Source: CAYLWW01 sp964387585
GTDB lineage: Bacteria; Pseudomonadota; Alphaproteobacteria; Rickettsiales; Midichloriaceae
Assembly: GCA_964387585.1 (NCBI GenBank)
Contig: CAYLWW010000009.1
Span: forward strand, 1-25,992
DNA: 25,992 nt
Direction of reading: 5' to 3'
Made by a program: the position numbers and the translations under genes. The notes beneath the pieces are model-generated. The model saw nothing but the letters and a program-made list of their open reading frames with translations. It made no database searches and was not told where the DNA came from. Shown here one piece after another: positions 14,166 to 22,468 of the stretch. Every line of letters begins with the position of its first letter. Position 1 is the stretch's first letter.

Positions 14166-16802
14166 ATGCAAGTTAATCAAGTAAGAAAAGAATTTTTAGA
14201 TTTTTTCGCAAACGATAATCATAAAGTTTTACCATCTAGCCCATTAATACCTCATAATGATCCTTCATTGATGTTTACTAATTCTGGCATGGTGCAATTT
14301 AAGAATTATTTTACCGGAGTTGATAAACCTAAATTTACTAAAGTTGCCACTAGCCAAAAGTGTGTTCGTGCGGGTGGTAAGCATAATGATTTAGAAAATG
14401 TAGGGTATACTGCTAGGCATCATACATTTTTTGAAATGCTAGGTAATTTTTCTTTTGGAGATTATTTTAAAAAACATGCTATAGAAATGGCATGGCGTTT
14501 TTTAACTGAAAATTTAGGCATATCTAAATCAAGATTGTATATTACTGTTTATCATAATGATGATGAAGCATATCAAATTTGGCATAAGTTAACTGGTTTT
14601 ACTAGTGATAAATTAATCCGCATTTCTACTGATGATAATTTTTGGGCTATGGGAGAATACGGGCCATGTGGTCCTTGCTCTGAAATATTTTTTGATCATG
14701 GTGATAAGTATTACGGAGGTTTACCAGGTACTGCTGAAGCTGATGGTGATCGATATGTTGAAATTTGGAATTTAGTTTTCATGCAATACGAAAAGCTTAT
14801 TGGTGGTGAGCGTGTTAGTTTACCTAAACCTTCTATTGATACTGGTATGGGTATCGAGAGAGTGGCTGCAGTGCTTCAAGGAGTAAATAATAATTTTGAT
14901 ATAGATGTATTTCAAAGTATTATAAAAGCTTCTAAAGATTTTACAGGAAATGAAAAAGAAATTACCTCACATAGGGTTATAGCTGATCACCTTCGTTCAA
15001 CTTGTTTTCTTATAGCTGATGGGGTAAATCCTTCTAACGAGGGTAGGGGATATGTACTGAGACGTATAATGCGTCGCGCTATGAGACATGTTTATAATTT
15101 AGGTTATAAAGATGCATTAATGTATCGTTTAGTTCCTATACTAGTAAATGAAATGGGTGAGGCTTATCCAGAATTAAAGCGTGCTGAAGCCTCTATAATA
15201 TCTTTACTGAAAAGTGAAGAGGAGCGTTTTCGTGAAACTTTAGTGAAAGGTATGCATCTGCTTAATTTAAGCACTCAGCAGCTTACTAAAGGTGAAGAAT
15301 TAGATGGAGAAACTGCCTTTAAATTATATGATACTTACGGCTTTCCTTTTGATCTTACTAAAGATATATTGCGTACTCGTGGTATAAATGTTGATGAAGA
15401 AAAGTTCGAAAAAGCTATGGAAGAACAGCAAAAAAAGGCTAAAGCTGCTTGGATTGGTTCTGGTGAACAAGCTGAAGAAAAAATTTGGTTTTCTGTATTT
15501 GAGCAATTTGGTAGTACTGAATTTATAGGCTATTCTTTCTATGAACTTCAGGCAAATGTTTTAGCAATAATAAAAAAAGGAGAATTAGTAAAATCTATTG
15601 ATGCTGGAGAAAGTGCTATCATTATTTTAGATAAGACTCCTTTTTATGCAGAATTGGGTGGGCAAGTTGGTGATATAGGTAAATTAGGTGAGCATGAAGT
15701 TATAGATACTAAATTATACCCCGGTAAGTTATTTGGTCATCACATTAAGGCCAAAAAAAGCTTAACTATAGGAGAAAATCTTTTAGCAAGTGTTGATATA
15801 GGAAGGCGTAAGAAGATCAATGCTAACCATTCGGCTACTCATTTATTGCATAAAGTCTTACGTGATTATTTAGGGGAGCATGTTGTGCAGAAAGGATCTT
15901 TAGTAAGTGATGAGAAATTGCGTTTTGATTTTAGTTATAACAATCCTTTAAGTAATGATGATTTGGTGATAATTGAGGATAAAGTGAATGCAATTATTAT
16001 CTCTAATGATTTAGTGTTAAGCAATAATTTAGAATATAAAGATGCTGTTAATAGTGGTGCTTTAGCGTTATTTGGTGAAAAATATGACGATGAAGTAAGG
16101 GTTGTCGAAATGAGTTCTTCTAAAGAGCTATGTGGTGGAACTCACGTTAAAAACACTGGTGATATAGGAATGTTTAAAATTATTAAAGAAGAATCTATTG
16201 CTGCAGGCATAAGAAGGATAGAGGCTTTAACCGGATTATCAGCCCTACATCACTGCCAGAGCAAAGATTTTCTTTTAAAAAAAATTCTGACTACATTGAA
16301 GTGTAGCGATAGTGATTTATTAGAAAAACTTCAAGTGTTAATTGATGATAAAAAACATCTGCAAAAAAAATTACTTGATAGTAAAGTTGAAGTGATATTA
16401 AGTCAGTTAAAAGAATTTAAAATAAATGATAATTTAAGGCTAATTTTTGCTGATGCTACTGCAAGTGATTTAGATAGTGCAGTCAACTTAAGGCAATTAT
16501 TAGATAACATACTTTCTAAAAAAAATAGCTTGTTAAATAATAGCATAATTGTTCTTGGCGTTAGAAACGCTATGAATGAGGATAAGAAAAAACAAACTTT
16601 TTCACTAATCATTAAAGTAGATAAGAATATTGATTTCGCTACAAAAAATATTACAGCTCAACATATAGTGATGAGTTTAATAGATAAGTTTAGCGGTAAG
16701 GGTGGTGGTAATAACGAAGTGGCTCAAGTTGGGGGAATGAATTGTGTTCGTCCAGAAGAATTATGCGATTACATAATTGGAAAACTTAAAAACTCATGTT
16801 AA
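14166..16802 (+). CDS. alaS: Alanine-tRNA ligase (AlaS)
   Basis: A class II synthetase of 878 residues from the ATG at 14166, or 882 from an in-frame GTG at 14154. I prefer the ATG because neither has a ribosome-binding site and homologues begin only a few residues before the RKEFLDFF segment. The catalytic core carries SSPLIPHNDPSLMFTNSGM, TSQKCVRAGGKHNDLENVG, HTFFEMLGNFSFGDYF and GPCGPCSEIF. The editing domain has the zinc-binding motifs H555-SATH559 and C656-GGTH660 (ATG numbering). The C-terminal C-Ala domain ends with the glycine-rich SGKGGGNNEVAQVGG. It lies 21-33 bp after metG and is cotranscribed. Domain order and length are complete. Confidence 0.97.
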   Translation: MQVNQVRKEFLDFFANDNHKVLPSSPLIPHNDPSLMFTNSGMVQFKNYFTGVDKPKFTKVATSQKCVRAGGKHNDLENVGYTARHHTFFEMLGNFSFGDYFKKHAIEMAWRFLTENLGISKSRLYITVYHNDDEAYQIWHKLTGFTSDKLIRISTDDNFWAMGEYGPCGPCSEIFFDHGDKYYGGLPGTAEADGDRYVEIWNLVFMQYEKLIGGERVSLPKPSIDTGMGIERVAAVLQGVNNNFDIDVFQSIIKASKDFTGNEKEITSHRVIADHLRSTCFLIADGVNPSNEGRGYVLRRIMRRAMRHVYNLGYKDALMYRLVPILVNEMGEAYPELKRAEASIISLLKSEEERFRETLVKGMHLLNLSTQQLTKGEELDGETAFKLYDTYGFPFDLTKDILRTRGINVDEEKFEKAMEEQQKKAKAAWIGSGEQAEEKIWFSVFEQFGSTEFIGYSFYELQANVLAIIKKGELVKSIDAGESAIIILDKTPFYAELGGQVGDIGKLGEHEVIDTKLYPGKLFGHHIKAKKSLTIGENLLASVDIGRRKKINANHSATHLLHKVLRDYLGEHVVQKGSLVSDEKLRFDFSYNNPLSNDDLVIIEDKVNAIIISNDLVLSNNLEYKDAVNSGALALFGEKYDDEVRVVEMSSSKELCGGTHVKNTGDIGMFKIIKEESIAAGIRRIEALTGLSALHHCQSKDFLLKKILTTLKCSDSDLLEKLQVLIDDKKHLQKKLLDSKVEVILSQLKEFKINDNLRLIFADATASDLDSAVNLRQLLDNILSKKNSLLNNSIIVLGVRNAMNEDKKKQTFSLIIKVDKNIDFATKNITAQHIVMSLIDKFSGKGGGNNEVAQVGGMNCVRPEELCDYIIGKLKNSC

Positions 16803-16835
16803 TCAATAAATATACAGTGTTAACTTTTCATATAT

Positions 16836-16948
16836 CAAGGAGACTTTAATAGTTGCGTTGTCAAATTTCGCGGGTTCGCTGACCCTCATCTATTAATATA
16901 GGCTCCACAAACTCACCACTTATTTTAACTGTTGGGGAAGTCTCCTTG
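16836..16948. repeat. 11-bp inverted repeat after alaS
   Basis: CAAGGAGACTT (16836-16846) and AAGTCTCCTTG (16938-16948) are perfect inverted arms about 91 nt apart. The segment between them is clearly more GC-rich than the neighbouring DNA. It lies beside the transposase remnant and may mark the ends or an internal rearrangement of a small mobile element. It does not match IS982 termini I can recall. Confidence 0.45.
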
Positions 16949-16951
16949 GTA

Positions 16952-17175
16952 GATAAAAAAGCCATGAAAAGCTCCCCAATGCCATTATTCGAAAAGATTC
17001 TACTCAGAAAACGATCTATCGTTGAAACTATGTTCTTCTTACTTAAGTAGATCTAGAACACATAAGGCATTGCTCCGTTTGGAACCCCCTCCTATATTAC
17101 CTAGCTGTAATCGCTTCTTATTTTCTTAAATCCTCGAAATCTTCTATCCCTCATTCATCTCTAATACAGAACTGA
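16952..17175 (+). pseudogene. IS982-family transposase remnant, C-terminal part
   Basis: Two frames together reproduce the C-terminal end of an IS982-type DDE transposase. The first frame gives DKKAMKSSPMPLFEKILLRKRSIVETM, broken here as DKKAMKSSPMPLF then EKILLRKRSIVETM, and stops after FFLLK at a TAG (17047-17049). A frameshift then restores LEHIRHCSVWNPLL, followed by YYLAVIASYFLKSSKSSI, ending at TGA 17173-17175. The pattern matches the family's NMKN..LLRKRSIIET...IEHSRHRS.. ending. The catalytic N-terminal half is absent or unrecognisable. The element lies between the convergent alaS and DUF2659 genes, a site where insertion costs little, and its GC content exceeds that of the neighbours. 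It is non-functional. Confidence 0.7.
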
Positions 17176-17225
17176 AGTTAGCAGTGCTAAGAATTGTTAA
17201 ATGAATCTTTAATAAAAATACTGAT

Positions 17226-17975
17226 TTAATTAGGAGCCTTATTTTGATTTATCCTGATTAAATTTTCAGCATATATTGATAAAGGATTAGCTATAGTAGA
17301 TATAGAATTATCATTATTTTCAGAATTAGCCACTATATTGCTTAGTTTACTTGCAGCTTCTGTATTAGCACCTATTTTAATCAATAACGATGATTCCAGA
17401 AGATCAAAAGGAATATCAAAGCTAGATTTTTTATCTTTTTGCTTTTTAGAAGTATAATCTGTTTTTATTAGCTGTATAATTTCCTTAGGATCTGTTTCTT
17501 GATATGCTAATTTTAAATTAGCATTGATTAATAAAGCATAATTTCTGATATCTGGATTATAATCATTATTAGCAGAAATTTTCTGATAATAATAAACCGC
17601 TTTACTATAATTTTTTTGCATAACGTAAAAATTAGCTAAATAAAAATTACCTATGGCTGAGTATATCGTTTTGCTTTTTGTTAAATAATCTTCTAATTGC
17701 TCAACTATTTTTGCTCTAGCCTCCAATTCTTCTTTAACATTTTTAGGATTTTGCCCCTTGCTAAAACTGCTATTAATTTTAGAAATTAAAAACTGAATTT
17801 CTGTCCCTTCTTTATTAATTTGATTAACTTTATGATTATTAAACCAAGTATAACCTATAGCTACTACTATACTTATAAATCCTATCACCATTAAGCTTAT
17901 CAAAGCATAACGAAATACAGTCTGATTGCGTTCTTCGTGTATACTATTTTTTACTTCATCTAATATATCACTCAT
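17226..17975 (-). CDS. DUF2659 / YfgM-like membrane-anchored TPR protein
   Basis: A 249-residue protein with a cytoplasmic N terminus (MSDILDEVKNSIHEER), one membrane helix (about residues 24-45) and a helical periplasmic domain of TPR type (AIGNFYLANFYVMQKNYSKAVYYYQKI, given here as AIGNFYLANFY and MQKNYSKAVYYYQ). This layout resembles the DUF2659 family, which I know from Rickettsiales, and the YfgM/tetratricopeptide ancillary factors of the Sec translocon, which help periplasmic protein maturation. The Rickettsiales family assignment comes from the N-terminal sequence and topology; function is inferred only by analogy. It lies 204 bp after petC on the same strand and converges on the transposase remnant. 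Confidence 0.7.
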   Translation of the reverse strand: MSDILDEVKNSIHEERNQTVFRYALISLMVIGFISIVVAIGYTWFNNHKVNQINKEGTEIQFLISKINSSFSKGQNPKNVKEELEARAKIVEQLEDYLTKSKTIYSAIGNFYLANFYVMQKNYSKAVYYYQKISANNDYNPDIRNYALLINANLKLAYQETDPKEIIQLIKTDYTSKKQKDKKSSFDIPFDLLESSLLIKIGANTEAASKLSNIVANSENNDNSISTIANPLSIYAENLIRINQNKAPN

Positions 17976-18179
17976 TATACTTAGTAACCAAAAATAAATA
18001 AGATTTTATTAAATTGTTTTTTTCTTATGCTTTAGCTATTAAAAGCTATATTACATCAATATAAAAGTTGCTTTTTACTGCATTAAAATTTCGTAAAAAC
18101 ATGAGTTAATATATAACAATTTTAGTTATTCATCAATTTATAAAAACAGTCAACAGCACTACTAACAAAATATTATAAG

Positions 18180-18977
18180 TTATTTTATATTTCGCCAAAT
18201 TCGTTTCATTGCAGCATAAAGCAACAGAGTAAGTATAGAGATAAAAACAATAGCCTGCATCCCTAATCTCTTTCTATCTTCCATTTCTGGCTCAGCAACC
18301 CACTGTAAAAAGTCCACTACATCTTTTGACATTTGCTCTATAGTAGCCTTAGTACCATCATCGTATTCCACCTGTCCTTCCTTGAGCAAGGGAGGAGGCA
18401 TAGCAATTTGACCATCTCCAGCAACAAAATAAGGGTTATAATACATATTCTCACCCACAATAAAACCATCTGGAGCCTTAATAAAACCAGTCAGCAATGA
18501 ATATATGTAATCTGGTCCATTTTCTCTTGCTTTTATGATTAAAGATAAATCTGGAGGTAATGCCCCGTTATTAGATGCTCTAGCCTCTTTTTCATTGGCA
18601 TAAGGAGCAGGAATATGGTCTGATGGTCTAGCAGCTCTCATATACATTGCTCCTTCATCGTTAGGACCATCTTGCACGCTATATTCTGCTGCTATAGCTT
18701 TTACCTGCTCTTCATTAAAACCTAGATTAGATAAATTACGAAATGCTAAATAATGGAGGGAATGGCAAGCCGCACAAACTTCTCTGTATACTTTAAAACC
18801 GCGTTGGATAGATTGACGATCAAATTTCCCATTAATGCCATTAAAAGACCAATCTATATGTTTTAAATTTTGATTTTCTGAAGCTAAAGAATAAGGAACG
18901 CACTTAAAACTGAAGCAAAATAATACCAATAATGCTTTTAAAATAAATATGTTAAAGTTTTTACTCAATGCTATCAT
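18180..18977 (-). CDS. petC: Cytochrome c1 (cytochrome bc1 complex)
   Basis: A 265-residue cytochrome c1, the haem-c subunit of respiratory complex III that carries electrons from the Rieske protein to cytochrome c. It has a signal peptide (about residues 1-32), the haem attachment motif C68-AAC-H72 in VCAACHSLHYLAFRN, the family segments ARPSDHIPAPYANE and NGALPPDLSLI, and the axial Met M193 in GDGQIAMPPPLL. A single C-terminal membrane anchor (about 241-258) ends in RIWRNIK. Length matches alphaproteobacterial c1. The partners petA (Rieske) and petB (cytochrome b) are not adjacent: the gene lies alone between pheT (56 bp upstream) and the DUF2659 gene. Confidence 0.96.
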   Translation of the reverse strand: MIALSKNFNIFILKALLVLFCFSFKCVPYSLASENQNLKHIDWSFNGINGKFDRQSIQRGFKVYREVCAACHSLHYLAFRNLSNLGFNEEQVKAIAAEYSVQDGPNDEGAMYMRAARPSDHIPAPYANEKEARASNNGALPPDLSLIIKARENGPDYIYSLLTGFIKAPDGFIVGENMYYNPYFVAGDGQIAMPPPLLKEGQVEYDDGTKATIEQMSKDVVDFLQWVAEPEMEDRKRLGMQAIVFISILTLLLYAAMKRIWRNIK

Positions 18978-19033
18978 GGGAATCTATTATAGATTTGATA
19001 TAAACAATTAAAATTTTTTGCCGACCACTCTCT

Positions 19034-21481
19034 TTATGTAAGCCGTAATTTTGCAGTAAACTTGAATTCAACTAAAGAGATAACTTCATTTACTACTTCT
19101 TCAATTTCCTTATCAGTTAAGGTTTTGTCATTAGGCTGAATAACAAGTCTAATACCTAAAGATTGTTCATTTTCTGGTAAATTAGAACCGCTATAAGAAT
19201 CAAATACTTCAATTACTCTAATTAATTCATTCTTTAAGTTACGTATAACTTTAATAACCTCAAAAGCCAAAATATCCTTAGGCATTACAAATGCAATATC
19301 TCTTGAAACCGCTTGAAATTGCGATAATTGCAATTCTGGCTTATTAAATTTCATTTTTACTTGTGGTATGTTATCAGAAAAAATTTCAAAAACACAAACG
19401 TTAAGAGCGTTAAATTTAGCGTTTTTCTTAATTTCAGGATGGATTTCCCCACAATAAGCCAAGAGCTTATTGCCTAAAAACAAAGCTGCACTACGACCAG
19501 GATGATAATAATCAGGAACTTCACGACTAAAATTCATAACATCACAATTCAAACCTAAACCATTTAAAACAAACAATACATCATCTCTAATATCATAAAA
19601 ATCATTCTGCCTTAAATCTTTATGAATATTATTTCTTATATTTAAACCAGAACGCAACCCCGCTATACAATTAACAGGATTATTTATCCTATTCCAACTA
19701 TATATCTGACCCGCTTCAAATATACTAATATCTTGATATCCTCTTACATAATTTTTTTGCAAAACTTCAAATAAATTCGGCACTATACTCTGCCTCATTA
19801 ACTTGAATTCATTAGTAATAGGATTGCTAAGACTAATGCTATCATTGAGATAAAAAGCTTGCTCTTGCTTTTCGCTTATGAAAGACCAAGTAATTACTTC
19901 ATCCATTCCTCTACTTAATAAAACATTACTTATCTTAGTCGTTAAACTCAAATCCTTTCTTAATTTCATTTCAAAATTAGCTGATAAATCAATTTGACGT
20001 ACTTTATCAAGGCCATTAATTCGAATTACTTCTTCAATTATATCACTACTATTAGTTATATCACCCTGCCGCCAAGTTGGGATCTGAATATGCCATTTAC
20101 TATTATCTTCTAAGATTTTTATCTTAAAACCTAATTTATTAAGTATTGCTATAGCCGCTTCTTGACTTATATCATAAGCTGCAAATTTATCGAAAAGATT
20201 AAAGTCAAATGTTAACTCTGTAACACTAGTCAAAGGTGATCCTGATATTTTAGTTAAGTTAGCTATTTTACCTTTGCAACATTTGAGTATCAATTGGCTT
20301 AAATGCTTTATAAAAAACTCAGAATTACCGCTATCTATCCTACCTTCAAACCTTAACTTTGATTCAGTGTTAATATTTAGTTTTCTTGAAGCTAAAGCAA
20401 TTGCTGAAGGATTAAAATTAGCAACCTCTACTATAATATTTTTTGTAGATATATCTACTTTACTTAATTCACCCCCTATAATACCAGCTATAGACAATAC
20501 TTTTTCGCTATCAGCGATCACAGTAATGCCAGCAGGAAGAGAATGTTCTTTTCCACCTAAGGCTATAAAATGCTCGTTCTCAGCAGAGTGTCTTACTACG
20601 ATACTTCCCTTTATTTTTTCAGCATCATATATATGATTAGGGCGACCATAGTTAAACATAGCAAAGTTAGAGATATTAACTAATGGATTATCATGCTGTT
20701 GCCCTATAGTTGATAGTAAATTTTGAATTTCTAAGTAAGCAGTAGATTCTATGGAATTAGAAATATCAATGTTATTAATGCTACATAAATAAAGCTCATT
20801 ACAATTTTCTAAATCATTAATAACAGCTTTAAATCCATCCTGAACAGATGATTCTGAATTAAAATTATCTGTTATCACATCATTTAAATATAACTCTCCT
20901 GCATTAGCAGCTGCTAAATCCCTAGCTATACCGAAAACGCTAGCACAATCTTGGCGTCGATTATAAGTTAAATTAATCTCTAATAAAGCATCATTTAAAT
21001 TGCTATATATGGCAAATCTTTCACCAACAGGAGCGTCTAAAGGCAATTCAATAATTCCATCATCATTCTCTTTTAACTTCAATAATCCTTTAGGTAATGA
21101 TAACTCCTCGGCTGAACATAACATTCCATTACTTTCTACTCCTCGAATTAAGGTTTTTTTAATTCTTAATCCGTTACTAGGAATTAAAGACCCTATAGGA
21201 GCTAATACCGTCTTCATCCCCTCATATACATTACTAGCGCCACAAACTATTTCTAAGGTTTCATCACCTTTATTAATAGTGCATACATTTAATTGATTAG
21301 CATTAGGATGAGCAGTAACTGCTGTAACTTCAACTATAATAAAGTCTGAATATAATTCACTATTATCTATAATACCTTCTACTTCTAACCCAATATTATC
21401 AAGAATTTCAATAATTTGTTGCAAATTTTTATTGGTATTTAGGTGCTTTTTAAGCCAATTAAAACTAAACGCTAATTTCAT
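19034..21481 (-). CDS. pheT: Phenylalanine-tRNA ligase beta subunit (PheT)
   Basis: An 815-residue beta subunit of the alpha2-beta2 phenylalanyl-tRNA synthetase. The N terminus (MKLAFSFNWLKKHLN) is followed by the EMAP-type tRNA-binding domain (about 40-150, with VTAHPNANQLNVCTINKG and VCGASNV). Next come the B3/4 editing domain (about 210-390, with NYGRPNHIYDAEKI), the B5 domain (about 400-480), a core region with a defunct class II fold (about 490-690) and the C-terminal FDX-ACB anticodon-binding domain (last ~95 residues, starting near FQAVSRDIAFVMPK). Length is standard. The catalytic partner pheS, often directly upstream, is absent: the upstream neighbour is the divergent trhO. petC starts 56 bp downstream, possibly on the same transcript. 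Confidence 0.97.
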   Translation of the reverse strand: MKLAFSFNWLKKHLNTNKNLQQIIEILDNIGLEVEGIIDNSELYSDFIIVEVTAVTAHPNANQLNVCTINKGDETLEIVCGASNVYEGMKTVLAPIGSLIPSNGLRIKKTLIRGVESNGMLCSAEELSLPKGLLKLKENDDGIIELPLDAPVGERFAIYSNLNDALLEINLTYNRRQDCASVFGIARDLAAANAGELYLNDVITDNFNSESSVQDGFKAVINDLENCNELYLCSINNIDISNSIESTAYLEIQNLLSTIGQQHDNPLVNISNFAMFNYGRPNHIYDAEKIKGSIVVRHSAENEHFIALGGKEHSLPAGITVIADSEKVLSIAGIIGGELSKVDISTKNIIVEVANFNPSAIALASRKLNINTESKLRFEGRIDSGNSEFFIKHLSQLILKCCKGKIANLTKISGSPLTSVTELTFDFNLFDKFAAYDISQEAAIAILNKLGFKIKILEDNSKWHIQIPTWRQGDITNSSDIIEEVIRINGLDKVRQIDLSANFEMKLRKDLSLTTKISNVLLSRGMDEVITWSFISEKQEQAFYLNDSISLSNPITNEFKLMRQSIVPNLFEVLQKNYVRGYQDISIFEAGQIYSWNRINNPVNCIAGLRSGLNIRNNIHKDLRQNDFYDIRDDVLFVLNGLGLNCDVMNFSREVPDYYHPGRSAALFLGNKLLAYCGEIHPEIKKNAKFNALNVCVFEIFSDNIPQVKMKFNKPELQLSQFQAVSRDIAFVMPKDILAFEVIKVIRNLKNELIRVIEVFDSYSGSNLPENEQSLGIRLVIQPNDKTLTDKEIEEVVNEVISLVEFKFTAKLRLT

Positions 21482-21608
21482 TAATTATCAGGTGAAATTG
21501 AATTATTATTATTTTATTAGTTAGTAACATAAAAAATTACTATGTAAATATAATCTAACTAGTATAATGGCAAATGAATTACACTAAATTAACTAATAAT
21601 TAACATTG

Positions 21609-21638
21609 TTTACATTGTTAATATAAAATCTTTATAAA
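21609..21638 (+). promoter_or_regulatory. Candidate trhO promoter
   Basis: TTTACA (21609-21614), an 18-nt spacer and TATAAA (21633-21638) form a plausible sigma70-type promoter in the 219-bp region between the divergent pheT and trhO. The -35 overlaps a tandem ACATTGTT repeat. A second -10-like TATAAT lies at 21653-21658 without a good -35. Confidence 0.35.
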
Positions 21639-21700
21639 GTGTAGCAACTGTTTATAATAGCAAGTGAAATTTTATAGGCAACCCTTAAGTTAGAAATAAT

Positions 21701-22468
21701 ATGAGTACTTTAGAAAAACTTTCACAAGAGAAAGATAACTATGCGGTAATGACATTCTATCACTTTGTAGAATTAAAAAATTTAACAGAAATCAGGACAG
21801 CATTACTAAAATCATGCAGCAAATTAAAAATAAAAGGAACGATACTAATCGCTAGCGAGGGTGTTAATAGCACTTTAAGCGGAACAGAAGAATCAATAAA
21901 CTCATTTTATGACTTCTTAATAAGTATCCCGGAATTTGCTGCAATAAAATTGCGCAAAACATATACGAATTACTTGCCTTTTAATAAATTGAAAGTACGA
22001 TTAAAGAAAGAGATAGTGTCATTTAAAGCAAGTAATCTAGATATTACAAACACTGGTGAATATCTAAATTCTGAAGAATGGGATAAATTAATTGATAGTA
22101 ATGAAGCAATTTTGATAGACTGCCGCAATCATTATGAAATCACATTTGGTACATTCAAAAAGGCTATAGACCCTAAAACTGATAACTTTTCAGATTTAAC
22201 AACTTGGATCAAAAATAATCTTTTTAAGGAAGGTTTTAATAAGAAGATAGGAATGTTTTGTACCGGAGGAGTTAGATGTGAAAAATCAACAGCTTATTTA
22301 AAACAATTAGGATTTCAAAATGTTTATCACCTTCGTGGAGGCATATTGCAATATCTTGAAGATAAAAAAGGCCAAGATAGCCAATGGGAAGGTAAATTAT
22401 TTGTTTTTGATGACCGCATAGCAATAGATAAAAACTTAAAGCCTATAAACACTGAAATTAATGTTTAA
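21701..22468 (+). CDS. trhO: tRNA uridine(34) hydroxylase TrhO (rhodanese family)
   Basis: A 255-residue protein of the TrhO/YceA (UPF0176) family, which hydroxylates uridine 34 of certain tRNAs using molecular oxygen. The N-terminal ferredoxin-like domain includes KIKGTILIASEGVNSTLSGT. The rhodanese domain starts near residue 130 (AILIDCRNHYEI), and its catalytic loop is C187-TGGVRCEKST, followed by the signature HLRGGILQYLE and a short C-terminal FVFDDRIAID. All hallmark residues of the family are present. Its last 8 bases overlap the start of the downstream CNNM/CBS gene (ATGTTTAA), indicating translational coupling. It is divergent from pheT. Confidence 0.93.
   Translation: MSTLEKLSQEKDNYAVMTFYHFVELKNLTEIRTALLKSCSKLKIKGTILIASEGVNSTLSGTEESINSFYDFLISIPEFAAIKLRKTYTNYLPFNKLKVRLKKEIVSFKASNLDITNTGEYLNSEEWDKLIDSNEAILIDCRNHYEITFGTFKKAIDPKTDNFSDLTTWIKNNLFKEGFNKKIGMFCTGGVRCEKSTAYLKQLGFQNVYHLRGGILQYLEDKKGQDSQWEGKLFVFDDRIAIDKNLKPINTEINV

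Noticed and set aside
20274..20636. 120-codon plus-strand frame inside pheT
   Set aside because: Antisense shadow of the B3/4 domain of PheT; no motif.
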